Shown piece by piece: positions 8,659-17,012 of a DNA stretch of 64,000 nt. Source of the DNA: DASXQK01 sp963757155 (GTDB taxonomy: Bacteria; Pseudomonadota; Alphaproteobacteria; Dongiales; Dongiaceae); contig CAVWQS010000006.1 in assembly GCA_963757155.1 (NCBI GenBank), positions 186,001 through 250,000 of the forward strand. The letters are read 5' to 3'. How positions within the stretch are numbered: position 1 is the first letter of the stretch; every line of letters starts with the position of its first letter. The position numbers and the translations under genes are program-made. The notes beneath the pieces are model-generated. The model made no database searches and was not told the origin of the DNA. It saw nothing but the letters and a program-made list of their open reading frames with translations.

Positions 8659-10127
8659 TGACCGAGCTCACCGAACTAACCATGGTCGAGGCCCTCGCCG
8701 GCCTCGCCAAAGGAAGCTTCAGCGCCCGCGAGCTGGCGGAAGCTCATCTCGCGGTCATGGAACGCCATCGCGGCCTCAATGCCTTCGTCACCGAGACGCC
8801 GGAGAAGGCGCTCGCCATGGCCGGGGAGTCCGATGCCCGGCGCAAGCGCGGCGAGGTCGGGCTGCTGGAAGGCATTCCGCTCGGCATCAAGGATCTCTTC
8901 TGCACCGAGGGTGTGCTCACCACTGCCGGCTCCCATATCCTCGACGGCTTCAAGCCGCCCTATAAATCGACGGTGACGGCGAAGCTCTGGCAGGCCGGGG
9001 CCTCCATGCTGGGCAAGCTCAACATGGACGAGTTCGCCATGGGCTCCTCCAACACCACGAGCTACCACGGCAATGTGAAGAATCCCTGGACCCGGCGCGG
9101 CGACAATCGCGACCTGGTGCCGGGCGGCTCCTCCGGCGGCTCCGCCGCGGCGGTGGCGGCGCGCATGGCCATGGCGGCGACCGGCACGGATACGGGCGGC
9201 TCGATCCGCCAGCCAGCGGCCTTCTGCGGCCTCGTGGGCATCAAGCCGACCTATGGGCGCTGCTCGCGCTGGGGCATCGTGGCCTTCGCCTCCTCCCTCG
9301 ACCAGGCAGGCCCGCTCGCCCGCAGCGTCGAGGATGCGGCGCTGATGCTGCAGGTGATGGCCGGCCATGACCCGAAGGATTCGACCTCCGTCGACCTGCC
9401 GGTGCCGGACTATCGCGCCGGCCTCGGCGCCGGGGTGAAGGGCTTGCGCATCGGCATCCCCCGGGAATACCGGATGGACGGGATGGCGGCGGAGATCGGC
9501 GGTCTCTGGGCCAAGGGCGCCGACTGGCTGAAGGCGGCGGGGGCGGAGATCGTCGAGATCTCGCTGCCCCATACCAAATACGCGCTGCCCACCTATTACA
9601 TCATCGCCCCGGCCGAGGCCTCCTCCAACCTCGCCCGCTATGACGGGGTGCGCTTCGGCCTCCGGGTGCCGGGCGGCACGCTGGACGAGATGTATGAGAA
9701 CACCCGGGCCGCGGGCTTCGGGGCCGAGGTCAAGCGCCGGGTGCTGATCGGGACATATGTACTCTCGGCCGGTTATTACGACGCTTATTACCTGAAGGCG
9801 CAGCGGCTGCGCAGCCTCATCCTCGGCGATTTCACCAAGGCCTTCGAGAAGGTCGATGCGATCCTGACTCCCGCCACGCCGACGCCGGCCTTCGCCGTGG
9901 GCGAGCGCATGGACGATCCCATCGCCATGTATCTGAACGACGTCTTCACCGTGCCGGTGAATCTCGCGGGGCTGCCGGGCATCTCGGTGCCGGCGGGACT
10001 CTCGGAAGACGGCTTGCCGCTGGGCCTGCAGCTCCTCGGCCAGGCCTTCGACGAGGCGACGCTGTTCCGCACGGCCCGCGTCATCGAGGAAGCCGCAGGC
10101 TTCACGGCCAAAGCGGCGGGGATCTGA
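8658..10127 (+). CDS. gatA: Asp/Glu-tRNA(Asn/Gln) amidotransferase subunit A
   Basis: 489 residues from the ATG at 8658, which shares its A with the TGA of gatC (TGATG), so the two are translationally coupled. A GTG at 8655 would add one residue. It contains the amidase-signature Ser-cisSer-Lys apparatus: the Lys in GIPLGIKDLFC near residue 77 and the serines in PGGSSGGSAAAVA near 155-167, followed by ATGTDTGGSIRQPAAFCG. GatA hydrolyses glutamine to supply ammonia that is channelled to GatB. Length and order are normal. Confidence 0.97.
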   Translation: MTELTELTMVEALAGLAKGSFSARELAEAHLAVMERHRGLNAFVTETPEKALAMAGESDARRKRGEVGLLEGIPLGIKDLFCTEGVLTTAGSHILDGFKPPYKSTVTAKLWQAGASMLGKLNMDEFAMGSSNTTSYHGNVKNPWTRRGDNRDLVPGGSSGGSAAAVAARMAMAATGTDTGGSIRQPAAFCGLVGIKPTYGRCSRWGIVAFASSLDQAGPLARSVEDAALMLQVMAGHDPKDSTSVDLPVPDYRAGLGAGVKGLRIGIPREYRMDGMAAEIGGLWAKGADWLKAAGAEIVEISLPHTKYALPTYYIIAPAEASSNLARYDGVRFGLRVPGGTLDEMYENTRAAGFGAEVKRRVLIGTYVLSAGYYDAYYLKAQRLRSLILGDFTKAFEKVDAILTPATPTPAFAVGERMDDPIAMYLNDVFTVPVNLAGLPGISVPAGLSEDGLPLGLQLLGQAFDEATLFRTARVIEEAAGFTAKAAGI

Positions 10128-10129
10128 TC

Positions 10130-11584
10130 ATGAGCGATTACATCGAAGGCCATAACGGACCCTGGGAGATCGTGCTGGGCCTGGAGGTCCATGCCCAGGT
10201 CATCTCCAAGGCCAAGCTGTTCTCGGGTGCGGCGACGGAATTCGGCGCCGAGCCCAATACCCAGGTCAGCTTCGTCGACGCGGCCTTTCCCGGCATGCTG
10301 CCGGTCATCAACCGCTTCTGCGTCGAGCAGGCGGTGAAGACGGGACTCGGGCTGAACGCCCAGATCAATCACCGCTCGGTCTTCGACCGGAAGAACTACT
10401 TCTATGCCGATCTGCCCGCGGGCTATCAGATCTCGCAGTTCCTGCAGCCCATCGTCGGCAAGGGCGTGATCGTCATCGATCTGCCCGACGGCCGCTCGCG
10501 CGAAGTGGGGATCACACGCCTGCATCTGGAGCAGGATGCGGGCAAGAGCCTGCATGATCAGCATCCCACGAAGACCTACGTCGATCTCAACCGCTCGGGC
10601 GTCGCGCTCATGGAGATCGTCTCCGAGCCGGACATGCGCTCATCGGAGGAGGCGGCCGCCTATCTGCGCAAGCTGCGCTCGATCCTGCGCTATCTCGGCA
10701 CCTGCGACGGTAATATGGAAGAAGGCAGCCTGCGCTGCGACGTCAATGTCTCCGTGCGCCGGCCGGGCGAGGGGCTCGGCACGCGCTGCGAGATCAAGAA
10801 CGTCAACTCCATCCGCTACGTCCAGCAGGCGATCGAATATGAGGCGCGGCGCCAGATCGAGGTGATCGAGGAGGGCGGCAAGATCCGGCAGGAGACGCGG
10901 CTGTTCGATTCCGGCCGCGGCGTCACCCGGACCATGCGCAGCAAGGAAGATTCCCACGACTACCGCTATTTCCCCGATCCGGATCTGCTGCCCCTGGAGC
11001 TCGATCCCGCCTGGGTCGAGCGCCTGAAGACGACCCTGCCCGAGCTGCCCGACACAAAGAAGGCCCGCTTCATGGCGGATTTCGGCCTATCGCCCTATGA
11101 CGCCGGCGTGCTTGTCGCCGATCAGGAAACGGCGCATTTCTACGAGACCGTCGCCAAGGGCCGCGATGCCAAGCTCGCCGCCAATTGGCTGATCTCCGAG
11201 CTCTTCGGCGCCCTCAACAAGGCCGGGGTCGATATCCTGAACTCACCGGTCTCGGCCGTGGCGCTCGGCGGGCTGGTCGATCTCATCGCCGACAACACCA
11301 TCTCCGGCCGCATCGCCAAGGATGTCTTCGCCGAAATGGTGGAGACCGGCAAGGATGCTGCGGCCATCGTGGAGGCGAAGGGCCTGCGCCAGGTGACCGA
11401 CACCGGCGCCATCGATGAGGCGATCGACAAGGTGCTGGTCCAGCATGCCGACAAGCTGGCGGAATACCGCTCGGGCAGGGAGAAGCTCTTCGGCTTCTTC
11501 ATCGGCCAGGTGATGAAGGCCACTGCCGGCAAGGCCAATCCCGCCATGCTGAACGATCTGCTGAAGAAGAAGCTGGCGGGGTAG
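10130..11584 (+). CDS. gatB: Asp/Glu-tRNA(Asn/Gln) amidotransferase subunit B
   Basis: 484 residues starting two bases after the gatA stop. It has GLEVHAQVISKAKLFSG at the N-terminus, FDRKNYFYADLPAGYQISQ, the LEQDAGK segment and EEGSLRCDVNVSVR, all standard for GatB, plus the C-terminal tRNA-binding YqeY-like tail. GatB phosphorylates and transamidates mischarged tRNA. It completes the operon; a palindromic repeat at 11,596-11,674 follows immediately. Confidence 0.97.
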   Translation: MSDYIEGHNGPWEIVLGLEVHAQVISKAKLFSGAATEFGAEPNTQVSFVDAAFPGMLPVINRFCVEQAVKTGLGLNAQINHRSVFDRKNYFYADLPAGYQISQFLQPIVGKGVIVIDLPDGRSREVGITRLHLEQDAGKSLHDQHPTKTYVDLNRSGVALMEIVSEPDMRSSEEAAAYLRKLRSILRYLGTCDGNMEEGSLRCDVNVSVRRPGEGLGTRCEIKNVNSIRYVQQAIEYEARRQIEVIEEGGKIRQETRLFDSGRGVTRTMRSKEDSHDYRYFPDPDLLPLELDPAWVERLKTTLPELPDTKKARFMADFGLSPYDAGVLVADQETAHFYETVAKGRDAKLAANWLISELFGALNKAGVDILNSPVSAVALGGLVDLIADNTISGRIAKDVFAEMVETGKDAAAIVEAKGLRQVTDTGAIDEAIDKVLVQHADKLAEYRSGREKLFGFFIGQVMKATAGKANPAMLNDLLKKKLAG

Positions 11585-11595
11585 TCCTCCCCTTC

Positions 11596-11674
11596 CGTCA
11601 TCCCCGCGAAAGCGGGGATCCAGGGCAACCAGCGAGACCTGCGGCCCTGGATTCCCGCTATCGCGGGAATGACG
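11596..11674. repeat. REP-like palindromic repeat after gatB
   Basis: The left arm begins CGTCATCCCCGCGAAAGCGG and continues into GATCCAGGG. The right arm is its near-complement, CCCTGGATTCCCGCTATCGC followed by GGGAATGACG. Each arm also contains its own small hairpin. This sequence type is scattered in intergenic regions of many proteobacteria. It lies between the gatB stop and the convergent secreted-protein gene and may double as a bidirectional terminator. Confidence 0.8.
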
Positions 11675-11683
11675 CCAAGAGAA

Positions 11684-12409
11684 TCAATTCGCGATGATGC
11701 TGGGCCGGACCAAAGCGATGAGCTGGCCGTTCAGGAGATGCGCCGTGCCCTCGGGCTTCTCGAAGAAGGGGGCCAGGGCCGGCAGCGCGGCCATGGAATC
11801 CGGACCGCAGCGATAGCCGGCGGGCGCCACGGCGGTGAAGCCGCCGGTCTGGATCACATATTGGAAGTCGCGATTGATGACGCTGACATTCTCTGGCGAG
11901 CCCGCCCCGGCGACGGCGAAATTGGCGCTCGAGGTGCCGGCCGGGCCCTTCGCCAAGGCGGTCAGCCAAGCCCGGTCGGAGGCGGCGACGGCTTTGCCGC
12001 TTCCGTTGGCCGAGCGCGTGTCGATATAGAGGACATTGCCGTCGAGGTAGGCGAGGCCGATCTGGTTGGAGCCGTCCAGCCGTCCCGCCCGCGGCGTGTT
12101 CTCGAAGAGCCCGCCGATCAGCGGAATGTCCTGGGTGAAGCCGATCCGATTGACGTTTCGTCGGTTGATGTTGCGGGTATCGCTGCGGAAGGCGCAGTCG
12201 GGAGTGATGACCACGACCTCGGTCACCGTATCGTAGCGGTCGGTCTTCAGCTTGATCTCGTCGACCCGCGCATCGTCGAGCCGCCGGTTCCAGGGCGTGT
12301 TGTCGCTGCTGTTGGTATTGCCAGAGGGCTGATCCGCCCACGGGGTCGCCGGCAGCACGCCGAGCATCGCGGCGGCCAGAAAGACAATTCCAAAACCTCG
12401 CTGACGCAT
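11684..12409 (-). CDS. Secreted protein with secretin-like C-terminal motifs, function unknown
   Basis: 241 residues with a signal peptide (hydrophobic segment near 6-20, cleavage near WADQ). Two short blocks resemble the conserved C-terminal part of type II/IV secretins: DIPLIGGLF at residues 94-102 and LIALVRPSII near 229-238. Between them lies an unrelated-looking, Asn/Gly-rich stretch containing a single RCGP. True secretins are over 400 residues with N-domains, so this is at most a derived fragment of that barrel-forming module. It is transcribed alone, converging on gatB. I do not know its function. Confidence 0.7.
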   Translation of the reverse strand: MRQRGFGIVFLAAAMLGVLPATPWADQPSGNTNSSDNTPWNRRLDDARVDEIKLKTDRYDTVTEVVVITPDCAFRSDTRNINRRNVNRIGFTQDIPLIGGLFENTPRAGRLDGSNQIGLAYLDGNVLYIDTRSANGSGKAVAASDRAWLTALAKGPAGTSSANFAVAGAGSPENVSVINRDFQYVIQTGGFTAVAPAGYRCGPDSMAALPALAPFFEKPEGTAHLLNGQLIALVRPSIIAN

Positions 12410-12464
12410 TCGGGCTACTCCGTCAAGTTCGCGGGAAGCATGGCTGTGCCTCGGGTCGAGGCCC

Positions 12465-12517
12465 TAGTGTCCTGCCCCAGAAATTCGCACCGAATTTCTG
12501 GGAAAAGCAGGCCACTA
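12465..12517. repeat. 53-bp imperfect palindrome
   Basis: Outer arms TAGTGTCCTGC (12,465-12,475) and GCAGGCCACTA (12,507-12,517) are complementary except at one base. Inside them a perfect 12-bp hairpin pairs CCCAGAAATTCG with CGAATTTCTGGG around a CAC loop (12,476-12,502). No T-run follows, so it is not an obvious terminator. A second inverted pair GTGTCCC / GGGACAC lies just downstream near 12,531 and 12,576. The arrangement resembles a small non-autonomous repeat between a secreted-protein gene and the GST gene. Confidence 0.7.
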
Positions 12518-12659
12518 AAATCAATAACTTGTGTCCCAGGCCCATCGAGATTCGTTACCACTGATTCCAGAATAGGGACACGGGTGGCAATGACCGCCGT
12601 CGCGGCCTATCTTCAACGGAAGCGGGAAGGGTTTGGATGCCTATGGGAAAGGAATCGAT

Positions 12660-13352
12660 GTGATCGAGCTCTACAGCTGGCCCACGCCCAACGGCCACAA
12701 GGTCCATATCATGCTCGAGGAAACCGGGCTTCCCTATAAGGTGCATGCGGTCGATATCGGTGCCGGGGCCCAATTCGACAAGGCGTTCCTCGCCATCAGC
12801 CCCAACAACCGGATTCCGGCGATCGTCGATACCGAGAGCGCCGACGGCAAGCCGATTTCGGTCTTCGAATCCGGCGCCATCCTCCTCTATCTCGCGGAGA
12901 AAGCCGGGAAGTTCCTGCCCAGGGATCAGCGCGGCCGCTATGAGGTCATGCAGTGGCTGATGTTTCAGATGGGCGGCATCGGGCCGATGCTGGGCCAGGT
13001 GCATCACTTCCGCGCCTATGCCCCCGAGCCGATCCGCTATGCCATCGACCGCTACACCAAGGAGGCGGGACGGCTCTATGGCGTCGTCGACCGGCGGCTG
13101 GCCGACCGCCCCTTCATCGCCGGCGACTACTCCATCGCCGATATGGCGATCTTCCCCTGGCTGCGCTCCTGGGAGCGCCAGGGCGTGAATATCGCCGATT
13201 ATCCGAATCTGAAACGCTGGTTCGACAGCATCGCTGGCCGGCCCGCCGTCGAACGCGGGGTCAAAGTGCTGAGCGATCTCTCCCGCTCGGGCCCGATGGA
13301 CGAGAAGCAGCGGGAAATCCTCTTTGGAGCGACGCAATATGCGAAACGCTGA
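12660..13352 (+). CDS. Glutathione S-transferase, YfcG/Ure2p-like
   Basis: About 230 residues. The preferred start is the GTG at 12,660 (VIELYSWPTPNGHKV), with GGAAAGGA at 12,646-12,653; an ATG at 12,633 would add nine residues. The thioredoxin-fold N-terminus carries the Thr/Asn active-site pattern TPNGHKV of Nu-class GSTs, and the cis-Pro segment reads NNRIPAIVD, followed by FESGAILLYLAEK. The helical C-domain has the N-cap motif DYSIADMAIFPW. Members act as disulfide-bond reductases on glutathione disulfides. It precedes the PLP-lyase gene by 15 bp. Confidence 0.9.
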   Translation: MIELYSWPTPNGHKVHIMLEETGLPYKVHAVDIGAGAQFDKAFLAISPNNRIPAIVDTESADGKPISVFESGAILLYLAEKAGKFLPRDQRGRYEVMQWLMFQMGGIGPMLGQVHHFRAYAPEPIRYAIDRYTKEAGRLYGVVDRRLADRPFIAGDYSIADMAIFPWLRSWERQGVNIADYPNLKRWFDSIAGRPAVERGVKVLSDLSRSGPMDEKQREILFGATQYAKR

Positions 13353-13367
13353 GCGGGGCCTTCGGCG

Positions 13368-14525
13368 ATGAGCGGGGACGGTCGCCCCAAGAATCCGGGG
13401 CTCGATCCCGCCACGCTCGCCGCCCGCGGGCTGGGTTGGATCGATCCCGCGACCCGGGGTGTCGTTCCGGCGATCCACCTCGCCACCACCTTCGAGCGCG
13501 AGCCGGATCAGAGCTTGCCGGGCGGGCGGGCCTATATCCGGCCCCGTGCGCCGGCCTTCGATCAGCCCGAGGCGCTGCTGGCGGCGCTGGAAGGCGGGGC
13601 AGGGGCGATGCTGTTTGCCAGCGGCATGGCGGCGGCGGTGGCGCCCTTCCAGGCGCTGAAGCCCGGCGACCACGCCGTGGCACCCACCGAGCTCTATTGG
13701 GGCATGAGGCAATGGCTGATGGATTTCGGCCGCGCGGGCGGGCTGGAGATCGACTTCGTCGACATGTCGGACCTCGCCGCTCTGGCCGCGGCCATGCGGC
13801 CCGGGCGTACCCGGCTGGTCTGGATCGAGACCCCGGCCAATCCCTCCTGGGCCATCACCGATATCGCCGCCGCGGCGGCGATCGCGCACAAGGCCGGCGC
13901 CCGGCTCGCCGTCGACAATACCGTGGCGACGCCGGTGCTGACCCGGCCGCTGGCGCTGGGTGCCGATCTCGTCATGCATGCCGCGACCAAATATCTGAAC
14001 GGCCATAGCGATGTGCTCTGCGGCGCGCTGGTGACGGCGGCGGCCGACGAGCCCTGGCAGCGGCTCATTGATCTGCGTGCCCAGGCGGGCGCGGTGCCGG
14101 GACCTTTCGAGGCCTGGCTGTTGCTGCGCGGCATGCGCACGCTCTATCTGCGGGTGCGCCAATGCTCGGCCTCGGCCAAGGCCATCGCCGAGCATTTCGC
14201 CCACCATCCCAGACTCCTGGCCGTGCTCTACCCGGGCTTGGCCGAGGATCGCGGCCATGCGGTCGCCCGGCGGCAGATGAACGGCGGCTTCGGTGGCATG
14301 CTCTCGATCCGTCTCAAGGGCGGGCGCGAGGCGGCGCTGGATACCGCTGCCAGGCTGGAGCTCTGGACCCGGGCGACCTCGCTGGGCGGGGTGGAGAGCC
14401 TGATCGAGCATCGCGCCAGTGTCGAGGGCGCCTATAGCGCGGCACCCCCGGATCTGCTGCGCCTCTCGGTCGGCATCGAGGCCGTGGCGGATCTGATCGC
14501 CGATCTGGAGCAGGCCCTGGCCTAA
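13368..14525 (+). CDS. Trans-sulfuration PLP enzyme (cystathionine beta-lyase-like)
   Basis: 385 residues of the Cys/Met-metabolism PLP family. Visible marks are VVPAIHLATTFER, FASGMAAAVAPF at the cofactor phosphate site, WIETPANPSW, VDNTVATP and the Schiff-base lysine in MHAATKYLNGHSDV near residue 205. The family includes MetC, MetB and methionine gamma-lyase; alphaproteobacterial homologues of this type are usually called cystathionine beta-lyase. It follows the GST gene closely and overlaps the convergent ProC-like gene by 4 bases. Which C-S bond it acts on is not decided by these motifs. Confidence 0.9.
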   Translation: MSGDGRPKNPGLDPATLAARGLGWIDPATRGVVPAIHLATTFEREPDQSLPGGRAYIRPRAPAFDQPEALLAALEGGAGAMLFASGMAAAVAPFQALKPGDHAVAPTELYWGMRQWLMDFGRAGGLEIDFVDMSDLAALAAAMRPGRTRLVWIETPANPSWAITDIAAAAAIAHKAGARLAVDNTVATPVLTRPLALGADLVMHAATKYLNGHSDVLCGALVTAAADEPWQRLIDLRAQAGAVPGPFEAWLLLRGMRTLYLRVRQCSASAKAIAEHFAHHPRLLAVLYPGLAEDRGHAVARRQMNGGFGGMLSIRLKGGREAALDTAARLELWTRATSLGGVESLIEHRASVEGAYSAAPPDLLRLSVGIEAVADLIADLEQALA

Positions 14526-15334
14526 GCCTCCGCTGCCGGCTTTCCCTTGAGCCGGTCGATGGCGCGGCCATAGGCCTGCCGCCAGGCCGCGAAGGCCTGC
14601 AGCCGCTCCAGCACGCCAAGTCCCTGGGCGGTCATGGTGCCGGGCATGCCATGCTTGTCCAGGGGTTCCCGGATCGATTCCTCCGGCGGCGCGCGCAGGG
14701 CGAATTCGCCGGCCGCACGGGTGAGCCCGGCCACCATGCCGGCGGCGGCGGCGCGCGGCAGGCCCTGATCGACCGCCGCCCGGGTCACTTCCTCCATCAG
14801 CCCGTAGCACCAGAGGTGATAGCCGGCCAAAGCGGTGGCGGCATCGAAGGCGCGCTCATCGGCCAGCTCGAAGACGGGGCCCAGGCGCGACAGAAGCGCC
14901 TTCGCCTCGGCATGGGCGGGATAGAGCGGGGTGGGGCAGATGCCGAGAGCCGCGGCATTGCTGGGCATGGCCCGAAGCACGATGGCGCCGGGTGCCGCCG
15001 CCGCCAGCGTGGCACGGGTGACGTCGATGGCGACGCAGATCAGCGCCAGGTCCGGGCGCCAGTTGAGCGCGCGAAGACAGGACAGCGTCTCGGCGGGCGG
15101 TGTGGCGACCAGCACGATGCCGGCGCCCTCGATCACCGACTGATTGTCCGCCATGACCCGGGCGCCGAAGCGGGCCGCCAGCTCGCCCGCCACCGCCGCC
15201 CCCCGGGGCGAGAGCAGGATCGCCCGCTCGTCCCCCGCGCGGCGCAGACCCTCCACAACGAAGCCGGCAAGCCCGCCCACCCCGATGATGCCGAGCGCGG
15301 CCTCCGCCTTGTCCTTGTTCCCCTCGGCAGCCAT
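14522..15334 (-). CDS. Pyrroline-5-carboxylate reductase-like (ProC-family) protein
   Basis: 270 residues from the ATG at 15,334, preceded by GGGAGGGA; the longer reading from 15,412 adds a non-family tail. The N-terminal Rossmann motif is IIGVGGLAGFVVEGL and the central segment VLRAMPSNAAAL corresponds to the VRxMPN region of ProC. The C-terminal dimerisation helices are present, with a proline-pocket region near ESIREPLDKHGMPGTM. ProC reduces P5C to proline with NAD(P)H. The unusual spacing after the dinucleotide loop suggests a diverged paralogue rather than the main ProC. Confidence 0.82.
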   Translation of the reverse strand: MAAEGNKDKAEAALGIIGVGGLAGFVVEGLRRAGDERAILLSPRGAAVAGELAARFGARVMADNQSVIEGAGIVLVATPPAETLSCLRALNWRPDLALICVAIDVTRATLAAAAPGAIVLRAMPSNAAALGICPTPLYPAHAEAKALLSRLGPVFELADERAFDAATALAGYHLWCYGLMEEVTRAAVDQGLPRAAAAGMVAGLTRAAGEFALRAPPEESIREPLDKHGMPGTMTAQGLGVLERLQAFAAWRQAYGRAIDRLKGKPAAEA

Positions 15335-15405
15335 CCCCGGTCCCTCCCTTGCGAGGTCGGGACTATAGCAGGGCGGACGTGCCCTCTCGCTGCCTCGGCT
15401 CTTCA

Positions 15406-15434
15406 TTGACAATCCGGATGGGGCCGCCTATGAA
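15406..15434 (+). promoter_or_regulatory. Sigma-70-type promoter for tRNA-Ser
   Basis: TTGACA at 15,406-15,411 and TATGAA at 15,429-15,434 are separated by 17 bases. They sit about 40 bases before the mature tRNA 5' end at 15,473. This is the best consensus promoter seen in the window. Confidence 0.6.
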
Positions 15435-15472
15435 CCGACCCGCGCATACGCCGTGGCGCAAGCCGCTCATGC

Positions 15473-15566
15473 GGAGGGGTGGCCGAGTGGCTGAAGGCGG
15501 CGGTTTGCTAAACCGTTATAGGGCCTAAAGCCCTATCGTGAGTTCGAAATCTCATCCCCTCCGCCA
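15473..15566 (+). tRNA. tRNA-Ser (anticodon GCT)
   Basis: The acceptor stem pairs GGAGGGG (15,473-15,479) with CCCCTCC (15,556-15,562), followed by discriminator G and an encoded CCA. The D-arm is GCCGAGTGGCTGAAGGC. The anticodon loop TTGCTAA gives GCT, and a long variable arm is present as expected for serine. The T-stem GTGAG/CTCAT closes a loop TTCGAAAT of eight bases instead of seven, which is odd. The 3' 16 bases plus 3 bp beyond are repeated at 25,896-25,914, so this gene is the attachment site of the island. Confidence 0.95.
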
Positions 15567-15568
15567 CT
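15550..15568. repeat. attL: tRNA-Ser 3' end direct repeat
   Basis: TCTCATCCCCTCCGCCACT, 19 bp, is identical to 25,896-25,914. The identity stops exactly at both edges (A versus G before, A versus T after). The tRNA stays intact on this side. Confidence 0.9.
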
Positions 15569-15903
15569 ATCTGGAAGCTTTTCCAGGAATTCCAATACAT
15601 TAGCTTTTCAAACGGCGGCTTACCCAAGTTTCTACCCACGTTCCGATGCTGGGTGTCAGCTCGCCCGGAAGCCGCCGACTACCCAGCCCAGAACCAAGCC
15701 TATGACCAGCAAGCCGGCCGGGACTGTGACGCCGCGGGTGAAAGCTGGCGGGTGTACGAGCAGCGCAAGGTTGAGCGGGTTTGCGCGGAGGCATAATCGG
15801 TCACCCTAGTCGCCCGCATCGATGAGCGCTCGGCAGGGCAGTTTGAGCCTTCGGAGCCTAGCTCGGCACCAAGAGCCGCCCTAGCCGACGCGTGGGTACC
15901 AGG
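15567..15903. other. Island left end, no confident gene
   Basis: No start-to-stop gene was recognised. A plus-strand frame ending at a stop near 15,796 shows protein-like composition over its last 40 codons (reading ADYPAQNQAYDQQAGRDC and on) but has no start inside the island and runs back toward the tRNA. It may be the tail of a gene truncated at integration. Confidence 0.4.
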
Positions 15904-16683
15904 CTACGTCTGGTAGGATCTATCCGTGGCGTCAAGCCGACGCAGCAACGCGGCGAACAGCTTCCGATCCGTCGGCTCGCCCGGCTCGAGTTGACGTGGC
16001 GTCGTCCCGACGCGCTCTAGCACCTCGCTCGGAATCTCGACGAGTGGGCGACCTGTCGCTTGTGCAGCGCACTGAATTTCACAGGCACGCTGAACCGTCC
16101 AAAGGCGCAACAACGCCTCGGGGACGGTGCGTCCGCAGGCCACTAGGCCGTGACTGCGGAGGATCAGGATGTTCTTGTCGCCAAGCGAAGCTACAAGGCG
16201 CGGCTTTTCGTCGTCGCGTACTGTCACACCTTCAAAGTCGTGATAGGCGATCTGATCCCGGATCAGCGCCGAGTAGAAGTTGTCCGGGGAGAGCCCATCG
16301 CGTTGGCAGGCAATTGCCATGCCCGCGGTGGTGTGTGTATGCATGATGCAATGCGTATCCGCGCGCGCCGCATGGATGGCGGAGTGAAGGACGAATCCAG
16401 CGCGGTTGATAGGCCATTGGCTAGAGTCCACGGGATTGCCTTCGACGTCGATTTTCACCAAGTTCGACGCCGTAACTTCCCGGTACCACAGGCCGAAGGG
16501 GTTGATCAGGAAGTGCCGGTCAGGACCCGGCACGCGCAAGCTGATGTGATTAAAAATCATCTCAGTCCAGCCAAGCATATCGAAGATTCGATAGCAGGCT
16601 GCGAGCTGTACGCGAGCCTCCCACTCACCGGCGGATGAATTCGCTTGCTGCTTTGTGGCGACAGTGGTTGTCGAAGCGGACAT
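15904..16683 (-). CDS. Class II aldolase/adducin-family protein
   Basis: 259 residues. The family fold is recognisable from MIFNHISLRVPG, the zinc-site HTHTTAGMAIA near residue 115 and the third His in LILRSHGLVACGRTVPEAL near 175-190. Members include fuculose-1-phosphate aldolase, ribulose-5-phosphate 4-epimerase and decarboxylases; a catalytic Glu/Asp between the motifs is not obvious, and substrate is unknown. It is the first complete gene inside the island, alone on the minus strand, with no sugar kinase or transporter nearby to suggest its pathway. Confidence 0.88.
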   Translation of the reverse strand: MSASTTTVATKQQANSSAGEWEARVQLAACYRIFDMLGWTEMIFNHISLRVPGPDRHFLINPFGLWYREVTASNLVKIDVEGNPVDSSQWPINRAGFVLHSAIHAARADTHCIMHTHTTAGMAIACQRDGLSPDNFYSALIRDQIAYHDFEGVTVRDDEKPRLVASLGDKNILILRSHGLVACGRTVPEALLRLWTVQRACEIQCAAQATGRPLVEIPSEVLERVGTTPRQLEPGEPTDRKLFAALLRRLDATDRSYQT

Positions 16684-17012
16684 GATTCTGCTCCTCCCAT
16701 GGTGCGATCCGCCATCGGCAGCCTACAGCGGCTCCGCACAATAGCACACATGCGGTCCCCGCCGAGGTCGGCCGACAGCCCTTTGAGCGAGGCAATTTCG
16801 CTCGGACGAATTGGAAAAACTGCACTGGCGCCGAAATGGGCTAGAGCGTGAATTCATGAACGCGCCCTCTGGCGGGTTGCCGGAGTCCGCTGCGGACCCA
16901 AGAGCGGTCTTCACTCCCCGCTGGTGGCACTTCTGAAATGTGCCAGAAAGAGACATTCCACTGATAGATAGAGCTGACGCCCAGTAACAGGTCTCGAGGT
17001 CCGGAGCGTTAT
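16684..17012. other. Intergenic, no gene seen
   Basis: 329 bp between the aldolase start and the end of the frameshifted GNAT. It should hold the aldolase promoter, but no clear -35/-10 pair was found. No plausible coding frame on either strand. Confidence 0.5.

Noticed and set aside
12555..14810. 751-residue open frame on the minus strand
   Set aside because: Shadow of the GST and cystathionine-lyase-like genes.
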